From positions 20,172,239 through 20,236,238 of the forward strand of contig CM046330.1 of NCBI GenBank assembly GCA_025403435.1: a stretch of DNA of 64,000 nt. The letters are read 5' to 3'. This DNA comes from Artocarpus heterophyllus. Its lineage: Eukaryota; Streptophyta; Magnoliopsida; Rosales; Moraceae. Shown here one piece after another: positions 12,901 through 22,146 of this stretch. How positions within the stretch are numbered: the stretch's first letter is position 1; each line of letters starts with the position of its first letter. The notes beneath the pieces are model-generated. The model was not told the DNA's origin and did no database searches. It saw only the letters and a list, made by a program, of their open reading frames with translations. The position numbers and the translations under genes were made by a program.

Positions 12901-15900
12901 TATTTTATTTTTAAATATTACTAACATGAGATGATTGTGGGTCTATTTTGCTGCTCTCATACATCAATGGGACGTTGATAAATATGACCTTTAAAGTGTA
13001 TTTCTTCTTCTTCTTCTTCTTCTTCTCCTTCTTCTTCTTGCAACACATCTCATTGTCCACTTATATTTCTATCTGACTAAATTTGCATTAAATATATTGT
13101 TGCTTTGAAATTTTCTTCTTCTGAAATCACCATGAAAGTTGCACTAACACATCTCATTGTCCACTTATATTTCTATCTGACTAAATTTGCGAAAAATATA
13201 TTGTTGCTTTGGAATTTTTTTAGTTGAGGATTTGATTCTACTTGGTTTTTGATGCTGTCCGTTTGAATGAGTTGCTGTATTCACCTTATCCTGTTTTTTT
13301 TTGTGTGCACGCGTGCATGCTTTTTTTCCTTGCAACACACACGCGCACACACACACACACATGTTAAGCGATATCATATGAAAAATTTTAATGGCCTGTG
13401 ATTTGTTTTCATCACTGCAGTCAAATGTTGTAATTTTTCAATGCTTTATTCTGGTATTTAGCTTGAAGATTACGTCTTTTGATCTGGTTGACCGTTGCAA
13501 TTTAGATCAGGTTCTAACACTGAATTTGGTTCAGGTTTGAGAACATACTGCTTGCACAAGATCTTATTCCAGAAGCATTGTCAGCTGCAATGCATCGTGC
13601 TGCATCAGTCATGGCCTCTAATGGGAGAGTTTTGGGTTCACCAGCCTTGGTCTATGCTCGATATTTGTTGAAGAGATATGGCAATGTGGCCAGTGTCGTT
13701 GAATGGGAGAAGAATTTTAAGGCAACAAGTGATAAGAGACTTGTTTCCGAACTTGAATCTGGACAGTCAGGGGATGGAGAGCTAAATTTTCCACTTGGAG
13801 TGCCTGCAGGAGTTGAAGATCTTGATGATTTCTTCCGTCAAAAAATTAGCGGTGGCCGTTTATCTAGAGTGGGTGCAAGCATGAAAGAGGTAGTGCAACG
13901 AACTTTAAACTCTGAGGATGTCCTTCAGTATTTCTATGGCAAAGAGAGAAAGGTCTTTGGTGCTGGGACACCTAAGGGCCCTGTCGTAGAAAAGTGGGAT
14001 GACAGATATCAGGTAGCTCAAAGGGTAATTACTGACCTAATGGACTGTATTAGGCAGACTGGTGGTGCTGCTCAAGAAGGGGACCCATCTTTGGTGTCTT
14101 CTGCTGTTTCTGCCATTGTTGGTAATGTTGGGCCTACTATTGCTAAATTGTTGGGCTACTCAAATTTTCCATCTGCAGCAGAATCTTTGAACGTTGCTAG
14201 ACGTGTTTTGCGTGTCCATATAAGTTGCCTAAGCCTACTTAAGGAAGCTCTTGGAGAGCGCCAAACCCGTGTATTTGAGGTAGCACTAGCAACTGAAGCT
14301 TCATCAGCCCTTGCTGGGGTCTTTGCTCCTGCAAAGGGATCTCGAAATCAGTTTCAATTATCTCCTGACTCCCATGATTCTAACAGTAGCATGTCTAATG
14401 AAAGCTTAAACAATTCAACAAAAGTAGTGCTCACAAGAGCAACTAAAGTTGCAGCTGCTGTTTCTGCACTTATTGTTGGAGCAGTGGTTCATGGTGTTAC
14501 TAGTCTGGAGAGAATGGTAACTGTGTTCAGACTGAAGGAAGGATTGGATATTGTTCAATTTATGAGGAGTACAAGATCCAGTTCTAATGGTAGTTCCCGT
14601 TCAATTGGGGCATTTAAGATGGACAACTTAATTGAAGTTTACGTTCATTGGTTTAGGCTGCTTGTCGGTAACTGCAGAACTGTATCCGAAGGATTGGTTG
14701 TGGAACTCTTGGGTGAACCATCCATAGTAGCTCTTTCAAGGATGCAGAGAATGCTTCCTGTTGTCTTAGTATTTCCTCCTGCCTATTCAATATTTGGTTT
14801 TGTTATATGGCGGCCGTTCATTTTGAGTGCAAGCCTTTCAACTCGTGAAGATCTTAATCAGTTATATCAGTCTCTAATGACAGCCATCAGTGATGCCATA
14901 AAGCACTTGCCTTTTCGAGATGCATGTATGAGAGACAGTCAGGGGTTATATGATCTTGTAGCTGCAGATGCTAGTGATGCTGAATTTGCAGCAATGCTCG
15001 AGTTGAGTGGTTCCGACTTGCATTTAAAATCCAAGGCCTTTGTTCCTCTACGAGCAAGGCTTTTCTTGAATGCTGTTATTGATTGTAAGATGCCAGATGA
15101 TGTGAATCGGACCTCTGGACAAGGTGAATCCAAAACCCAATTTGCTTGAGATGGAAACAAAGCTTTTGAATAAGCTTGTACATGTTTTGGATACCCTTCA
15201 ACCTGCAAAGTTTCATTGGCAGTGGATAGAGCTTCGTCTTCTTTTGAATGAGCAAACCCTCATTGAGAAGCTCAACGCCTGTGATACGTCTTTTGCAGAT
15301 GCCATACGTTCTTCATCACCTACTCCTGGAAAAGCTGCTGCCTCTGAAAATGAGAACAATTTTATTCAAATTATCCTCACAAGGTTATTGGTTAGACCCG
15401 ATGCTGCATCACTTTTCTCGGATGTGGTTCATCTTTTTGGGAGGTCACTGGAGGATTCTATGTTGTTGCAGGCCAAGTGGTTCCTTGGTGGTGCTGATGT
15501 TCTTTTGGGACGGAAAACTATTAGACAGCGGCTTATTAATATAGCTGAGAGTGAAGGTCTTCCTATTAAGGCCCTTTTCTGGAAGCCTTGGGGCTGGTTT
15601 AATTCTGGTACGCATCCAATGATAAGCCGGGACAAAAAGAAATTTGACTCCACCTCCCTTGAAGAAGGAGAAGTTGTTGAAGAGGGGACAGATTCAAAAA
15701 GGTGTAGAAAAGGTTCCGTTCAAACATTTGACCATGAGAGCTTCAACGCTAGCCAGCAGCATGTTACAGAGAGGGCTCTTGTTGACTTACTTCTTCCCTG
15801 CATAGATCAGAGCTCCGATGACTCCCGCAATACCTTTGCTAATGATCTGATCAAACAGTTTAATAATATTGAGCTACAAGTTAATGCAGTTACACGAGGG

Positions 15901-17827
15901 ATGGATAAGCAAGCAGGGCCAACTACGTCTGGAATTGAAGGTCCAGCAACCAAAGGAAGTAATCGCAAAGTTATTAAGGGTGGGAGTCCTGGATTAGCTA
16001 GACGAACAGCAACGAGTGCAGCAGATTCTGCGCCGCCTGCCCCTGCAGCTTTGCGAGCTTCTATGTTGTTGCGATTGCAGTTACTTCTGAGATTGCTTCC
16101 AGTTATTTGTGCAGATGGGTAATTACGCAATGTTTTTCCAGTCTTAACTGCTGCTCTTTTAGTTTGACTTCCCATGTTTTGATAATTAGTCTTGACTTCG
16201 ATCGACTTACATGTTTTTTTCCTACCGTTATTGAGAGCCCACAGCATGTTCACCCAAGCTTGATTACCTGTTAACTTTACCTAATGGTGATTTAAGCTGC
16301 AAATTGCGTCTAATAGATACTTGCTAGTAACATCTACTTTGATGATATGGTTGTGATGTGCACTGGTTGATAGACTTCGAATTTTGTTAATTTTTTTTAA
16401 ATACCAATTCATGTGGGTATGGCTGCCAAGTAGGATAAATTACAATTTCTCGACATGACTCTTATTAGATAAGTTTATTGGAAAAACATTTTATTTTACT
16501 TTTTTCTTGATTTGAAATTAGTTATGAAAAAAAGAAAAAGAAAAATGATGTATAATTTGACACCAGCATGCATCTGGTATGTGTTTGGGAAAGAATCAGA
16601 AGTAGATATGTTGTAGTAGTAACGACTTGCTAAAAAATTTTACCCCTCACGTTGAAGTAGTTATTTCTTAAATTTGTCAGGGAGCCATCAGGGAGGAACA
16701 TGAGACATACACTTGCTTCTGTAATACTCCGTCTTTTAGGAAATCGCATTGTGCACGAGGATGCAGATCTCTCTTCAAATCATATTCAACATTATTTATT
16801 TAAGAGGGAGGTGGAATCTTTAACAGAAGGCACAACCACTGTCATTACAGATTTGTCAGCTGGAAGTCTCTTTGATCGGTTATTGTTGGTTCTGCATGGG
16901 TTATTGAGCAGTTGCCAACCTAGTTGGTTGAGATTAAAGCCTGCTTCCAAGTCAACCAATGAATATGCAAAGGACAATTCTGTATTTGTTCGTGAGTTGG
17001 CAGAGAATTTGCAGGTTTGTCATTGTCATCCTCTCACTTAAATATGTTGCTTTTGGTTTCAATTAAATAACCCCATTTGGCCAAAATGCTAGAAAGGGGG
17101 CTTGATCAGTCTTATTTTGTTTTTACTGTTGTCTTATGTCCTTTTATTTTTGTTATATTCATTATCTGCTTGTTGAACCCTTATTGTGCAGTCTCTTAAC
17201 TATCAAATTAAGTTGACAATTCTGTGGACCTAATGCAAGTTAAATGAAATTTTTTTTGAACATAGGAAGATTATCTTTTCAAGTTTTTAATCTCATAAAT
17301 TAAGGGAATAACTTTTGATAAATTAACTAAATAATCTTTTTGCCTGGCTAATCAATATTCATATTTGTATGCAGAATGACTTAGATCGCATGCAACTTCC
17401 TGACATGATTCGGTGGCGTATTCAAACTGCAATGCCTGTTCTTCTTCCTTCTGTTCGGTGTTTTTTCAATTGCCAGCCACCGTCTATTCCATATGCTGCT
17501 TTTGCATCTCTTCAACCCATCATCTCAAATCCTGGGTCCTACTCAGGAAACTTAATCACATCTCAGAGAAATCAGTTTCCTTCGGCACGATCTGCAACTA
17601 ACATAGGAGGAAAGTCCAAGCCCATGCCCTTACTGGACCAAGACACAGAAATTGACCCATGGATGCTCCTGGAAGATGGTGCAGGATCGGGCCCATCTTC
17701 AAGTAACAGTGGCTTAATAGGCAGTGCAGACCATGCCAATCTTCGAGCGTCTAGTTGGCTGAAAGGGGCTGTACGGGTGAGACGTAAAGACCTCACATAC
17801 ATTGGGGCCGTGGATGATGACAGCTGA
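6887..17827 (+). CDS. MED12: Mediator of RNA polymerase II transcription subunit 12 (12 coding exons, two frameshifts)
   Basis: This subunit belongs to the Mediator CDK8 kinase module in the nucleus; the Arabidopsis orthologue is CRP/CCT, which affects flowering time and embryo patterning. I recognise it from the N-terminus (MQRYHAGGCTSAVNN), the FDFHP-like and KEYVQAGY segments, and the Med12 domain. Exons: 6887-7014, 7418-7477, 7726-7831, 8196-8264, 8413-8466, 8790-8897, 9665-9814, 9920-10267, 10392-12818, 13535-16118, 16681-17014, 17375-17827. All introns are GT-AG. The Med12 domain spans about residues 165-225 (exons 6-7), followed by a tryptophan-rich segment in exon 8. The exon total is 6821 nt. 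Removing one G at 12289-12291 and one T at 15146-15147 gives 2273 codons, close to Arabidopsis MED12 (about 2235 aa). Either frameshift as read would truncate the protein (after about residue 975 or 1688), so the gene may be broken or the assembly wrong. Confidence 0.93.
10392..12818 (+). other. MED12: MED12 exon 9 (2.4 kb) with frameshift 1
   Basis: This large exon starts at GAT after a TCAG acceptor (10391) and ends in CGG AG before a GT donor (12819), which splices in phase to the FENILLAQD segment of exon 10. It encodes about residues 342-1150. It includes a long helical repeat-like middle region, an acidic motif (LSDDEDAWWVKKG, near 12135) and a basic stretch. The reading frame stops at 12300-12302, but the adjacent frame continues without a break from the GIEGSQGAST segment for 170 more codons. 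The switch maps to the GGG at 12289-12291. Confidence 0.9.
13001..13362. repeat. Microsatellites and a local duplication in MED12 intron 9
   Basis: Intron 9 (12819-13534) holds a TTC-repeat run at about 13001-13037, an imperfect direct duplication of about 80 bp (13041-13118 against 13147-13222; shared words include CACATCTCATTGTCCACTTA) and a CA-rich run with CGCG interruptions at about 13334-13362. All lie in non-coding sequence and are useful length-polymorphic markers. Confidence 0.85.
13535..16118 (+). other. MED12: MED12 exon 10 (2.6 kb) with frameshift 2
   Basis: The exon starts after a TCAG acceptor (13534) and ends at GATGG before a GT donor (16119). It encodes roughly residues 1150-2010, a mostly helical, alanine/leucine-rich region. 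Frame 1 ends in TGA at 15147-15149 just after the KTQFA segment; the neighbouring frame then continues with METKLLNKLVHVLDTL to the end of the exon. One surplus T at 15146-15147 explains the change. Confidence 0.9.
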
Positions 17828-18790
17828 ATTTAACCGCTCTCAATTTGTTCTGCAATTTGTCTAGAGCGAGCTGCCCCTCAGCAGGTAATCTAATGTTTCC
17901 ATTTGTTGCCCAAAATTGGTGTCAAGATCACCATGTTTTGCTTACCTCCTCTTTGATGATTGAGGAGCTGCGACGAGGGAATTTTTTTGGCGGGTGGAGT
18001 TTTTGAAGTAGAACTCGAAGATATTGTCCCATGCCGCCCGTCCAACCAAGCCTTGGACCTGCTTGACCACTAACCCTTTGATTATGCCCCGTCTAAGCTC
18101 TGCAACTCCGTGCAGTTTGGACGTCGTTGTATATATAGAGATGATTGTTTCACCGTATCAATTGATTTAAGTAAAATATCTAAAGAATGACCTGTAGTTG
18201 TTTCTTGTCATCTCTAGTTGATTCTTTTGCTGCCTATCTTCGCTCCATTTAATTACTGCCTATCTTCACTGCATATAATAACTAATAATCGACACTCGTA
18301 TCTCCACACGCATTTGCACATGTATGTCCAATTTGCATATCATGTGCGCATATTTTCTTGCTGTGGAGATGCATTTGCTTTTTGAACTCTGGTGTGTCAG
18401 CTGCAGTTTTTACATTCGTGTTCAGCTGTTAATATTTTTGAAGAATTTTTGCCTGTCACTGTCTGTGTTATGGTCCTCGAGGAATGCAAAATCTCCATAG
18501 CCATAGAAGACCAGCTTAAGAATATCAGACTGCTGTTACTCATTCAGGTCAAGCCAAGTCTGGCCTTGAAATTTATTTGCTATAATTCTGAGCTCCTAAA
18601 TGCTGGTTGGAGGGCATTGCTCCAGGTTGGATATGTTCTGCTTGAGATTTACATGGCTTAGTGGGACGTTGGGTTTATCCATGGATGGTTGGTTTAATGT
18701 GTTTCGTTTTTGTTGTGCATTTTTTTGTTTTGCCAGACTCGGCTGTGCTCATTAAAATTGAAACAGTATTCTAAAAGAAAAATCCTTTTT
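17828..18790 (+). other. Probable MED12 3' untranslated region and downstream flank
   Basis: After the TGA at 17825-17827 there is no further long conserved frame. A CAG/GTAATC donor-like site at about 17884 could start a 3' UTR intron. ATTAAAATTG near 18752 is a possible poly(A) signal region. A frame of 89 codons at 18392-18661 is not recognisable as a protein and is probably UTR or intergenic. Confidence 0.4.
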
Positions 18791-19768
18791 ATTCTTGTGG
18801 GGTTAAAACTTCACCACTTACAAAACTTTAGGTCTCAGTTTAGTATGTAGTGTACTTTTTAGATTAGGTTTTACTGTTTTGTTAATGATGGGGTTATATT
18901 AAATATGATCTCTCTTTAAAATAGGTAGTCGTACTTCAAAATTGAGTCTTGCTTGAGCAGGTGCCTTTTTGGATGAATTAAACTTTGAGATATTTATCTT
19001 TTTATACTCTCTATTTTAAGTTAATTTAAAATCTACACGTTTGGTTTTTAATTTTATCGAATGTATGTTTTTAAATTAGATTTAACATATAAGTTTATAC
19101 CTTATTTAAGTCCATAGTTAGTTTTGACATTAAAAATAACTAAATTATCTTTAATTAAAATAGATAAAAATTAAAACTTTTAAAAAATAAAAAGAAAACA
19201 AAAAAAACATACAATCACCTAGTTTGAGGATATTTTAAACATTTTTGAAGTTGACAATCTTAGTGTAAAGTTTTTCAAATGTGTAGAGTACTCTTTTTTA
19301 TTTCTTTCCCAACTTGAGACAATTTTTTTATATCAATTTTGAATATTAATTAGGAAAAGGTATAAATTTGTGTATAAAATCTAATTTGAAAGTATAAATT
19401 TGATGAGATCTAAAACCGAAGGTTTAATATTTTAAGTTTAAACTTAAAATATAGGATATAAAAAGGTAAATAACCCTTTAACTTTTCATTCTGGGGTGTT
19501 ATGAAATCGGAGAATTTTCTTGAGGTTGGACTTTATTGTGATTCAGCCAGAATCAATACTTAAGAATTCCTAAAAAGGAAAGGAAAGGAAAGGAAAGGAA
19601 AAGAAAAGAAAAGAAAAAACTAACTTAATAGGAATTTTCTAAAGCAAAAAAAAAAAAAAAAACTTAATAGGAATTCTTTTTATTCATTGTGTTCTTTGTG
19701 CATTGTTTCAACTTCTTCCGAGTCACAAAGCTGCTATCTCGTTCTGAAATTGGAAGATTATTAACAGG
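18791..19768. other. AT-rich intergenic DNA with AAAGG repeat
   Basis: There is no supportable gene. An (AAAGG)n to (AAAAG)n tract lies at about 19572-19618, a poly-A run at about 19647-19662, and a short duplicated word (AACTTAATAGGAATT) flanks the poly-A at about 19622 and 19663. Confidence 0.6.
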
Positions 19769-20041
19769 AGTTACATTCAATGAAAATCAGTTTTAACACA
19801 CAATTTGAGGTTTCATTCTCTTCGGTTCTTAGACAAACTATTCAAACTTATCAAAAAATTTCATGGCATTCATAGACTCATCAATCAGTCCGTCCATTGC
19901 TGATTGTGGCGTCCTCACATACCAAGGTTCGTGCTTCTTGTTAGGCATCGGGTTGTGGTTCCATTCAAAACTGATTAGGAATTTTGATCTTGGAGACCAA
20001 TTTTGGTTAGGGTCACGTCAGTTCTTGGCGGTGTTCGTATC
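19769..20041 (-). mobile_element. Truncated CRM-like Ty3/gypsy LTR fragment
   Basis: Read on the opposite strand to the LTR copy at 22223-23035, this fragment matches that LTR from its terminal TGATACGAACA (complement at about 20032-20041) through the ACCTTGGTATGTGAGGACGCC word to the AATTGTGTGTTAAAA word, then loses similarity. It abuts Copia pol sequence exactly at GTAGCTAAGGG. The two Copia-flanking LTRs are therefore inverted relative to each other. Confidence 0.75.
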
Positions 20042-22146
20042 AGTAGCTAAGGGTTATACGCAAAAAGAAGGAATCGATTATGAGGAAACTTTTTCGCCTG
20101 TAGCCATGCTTAAGTCCATCCGAATTCTCTTGTCTATAGCTGCCGCTCTCGACTATGAGATTTGACAGATGGATGTCAAGACGGCTTTTTTGAATGGCTA
20201 TCTTGATGAGTCCATTTATATGGAACAACCAGACAGGTTCAAGGTCATGGGTCAAGAGGGTAAGGTTTGTAAGCTGCTAAAGTCAATTTATGGACTTAAG
20301 CAAGCTTCCCATTCTTGGAACATAAGATTTGATCAGGTGATCAAGACTTATGGGTTCTCACAAAATGTAGATGAACCATGTGTTTACAAACACATTAAGG
20401 ATGGGAAGGTGGTTTTTCTACTGCTCTATGTAGATGGCATTCTGCTAATTGGCAATGACATTGGAGCGTTGTCATCGGTCAAATTATGGTTGACCAAGCA
20501 GTTTGACATGCAGGACTTGGGAGAGGCTAATTTTGTTCTTGGTATCCAGATCTTTCAGGATTGGAAGAACAAAATGATAGCTTTGTCCTAGGCCGGCTAC
20601 ATAGATAAAATTCTCAAGAGGTTTGCAATGCAAGATTCCAAGAAAGGTAGGCAACCATCTAGGTCTGGAATTACTCCTTCTAAGAAAGACTCTCTAAAGT
20701 CTTATGAAGAAAGAGAATACATGAAGAAGGTACCTTATGCTTCGGCAGTGGGTAGTCTCATGTATGTTATGTTTTGCACACGACCAGATATTAGTTATAC
20801 GGTTAGAATTGTAAGTCAATTTCAGGTGGATCCTAATGTGTCCCACATCGGTTAGTAAGAGAGGTCTTGGGTGTTATATATATGGGTTCACAATCCTCCC
20901 CTCACGAGCTAGCTTTTGGGGTGGAGTTAGGTGGGTTCATATCATATGGTATTAGAGCCTACTATTGATTGGTCGATGGGCGCATGTACAAAGGTTCCCT
21001 GCGCAAGGACGTGCAGTCTAAAGGGGTCAGGAATGATGTGTTCCACATCAGTTAGTAAGAGAGGTCTTGGGTGTTATATATATGGGTTCACAATCCTCCC
21101 CTCACGAGCTAGCTTTTGGGGTGGAGTTACGTGGGTTCATATCATATGGTATCAGAGCCTACTCTTGACTGGTCGGTGGGCGCATGTACAAAGGTTCCCT
21201 ACACTAGGACGTGTAGTCTAAAGGGGTCAGGAATGATGTGTCCCACATCGGTTAGCAAGAGGGGTCTTGGGTGTTATATATATGGGTTCACAATCCTCCC
21301 CTCACGAGCTAGCTTTTGGGGTGGAGTTAGGTGGGTTCATATCATATGGTATTAGAGCCTACTCTTGACTGGTCGGTGGGCGCATGTACAAAGGTTCCCT
21401 GCGCGAGGACGTACAGTCTAAAGGGGTCAGGAATGATGTGTCCCACATTAGTTAGCAAGAGAGGTCTTGGGTGTTATATATATGGGTTCACAATCCTCCC
21501 TTCATGAGCTAGCTTTTGGGGTGGAGTTAGGTGGGTTCATATCAGATCCAAGACCAAACCATTGGGTTGCGGTAAAGCATATTTTCAAGTACCTGAGAAG
21601 GTCTCGAGGGTATATGCTTGTATATTCAGGTGAGGACTTGACTCCTCTAGGATATACTGACTCGGATTTTCAATCCTGTCTGGATTCTAAGAAATCGACT
21701 TCAGGTTTTGTGTTTACTCTGGGCAGCGGTGCCATTAGTTAGAGTAGTGCTAAGCAAGATTGCACTTCGGATTCAATGATGAAGGCCGAGTATGTGGCAG
21801 CTAGTGATGCTTCGAAAGAAGCAGTGTGGCCCTGCAAGTTCCTTGGGGATCTTGAGGTAGTTCCTGGTGTGGATAAAGTAGTATCATTGTACTATGATAA
21901 CAGTGCGGCGGTAGCTAATGCTAAGGAACCAAGATTTCACAAGAAGAGTAAACATATTGATCGGAAGTATCATGTGATAAAGAACTTCGTTGAGGGCGGG
22001 CATGTCACGGTGTGCAAGATCACATCAGAGGACAAGTTAGCTAATCCATTTACGAAGACACTTACTAGGAGAGTCTTCGAGAGGCATGTGGAAGCTATGG
22101 GGATGCGAGATTTTTCATATTTACTCACTTAGTGCAAGTGGGAGAT
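20042..22146 (+). pseudogene. Copia retrotransposon pol remnant (RT and RNase H), 5'-truncated
   Basis: Reverse transcriptase starts at the [20 protein letters not shown] segment (20041-20100), with MDVKTAFLNGYLDESIYMEQ (20169 on) typical of Copia RT. The catalytic YVDD motif reads YVDGILL at about 20428, so one catalytic aspartate is lost. RNase H follows with TDSDF (about 21657) and the KHIDRKYHVIKNFV segment (about 21950). In-frame stops lie near 20163 and 20589. Gag, protease and integrase are absent. The region is split by the TRIM array at 20834-21544. A purine-rich tract (CAAGTGGGAGAT, 22135-22146) precedes the 3' LTR. The element is dead. Confidence 0.92.
20834..21544 (+). mobile_element. 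Tandem TRIM array: four 111-bp LTRs and three 89-bp internal regions
   Basis: The LTR copies start at 20834, 21034, 21234 and 21434, an exact 200-bp period. Each LTR is 111 bp, begins TGATGTGTCCCACAT (first copy TAATGTG) and ends GTGGGTTCATATCA. A primer-site-like TGGTATCAGAGCC (mutated to TGGTATTAGAGCC in some units) follows two bases after each LTR, and AAAGGGGTCAGGAA precedes the next LTR as a polypurine tract. The whole array is flanked by GATCC on both sides (20829-20833 and 21545-21549) and interrupts Copia RNase H between VDP and RPNHW. There is no coding capacity. This is a terminal-repeat retrotransposon in miniature that depends on enzymes of another element. Confidence 0.93.

Noticed and set aside
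18392..18661. 89-codon frame downstream of MED12
   Set aside because: No recognisable domain, no splice or codon support; most likely MED12 3' UTR or intergenic.
19863..20165. 100-codon frame starting [15 protein letters not shown] as a gene
   Set aside because: It is the reverse strand of a CRM-like LTR running by chance into Copia RT; the same LTR-derived frame recurs at every LTR of the family.
20834..21544. 200-bp periodic repeats as a CRISPR-like or satellite array
   Set aside because: The period splits into a 111-bp LTR with TG...CA ends and an 89-bp internal part with primer site and polypurine tract, flanked by one GATCC duplication. That is a TRIM, not CRISPR or a satellite.
20834..21544. 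TRIM as a Cassandra element carrying 5S rRNA promoter sequence
   Set aside because: No 5S-like internal promoter boxes could be read in the LTR.
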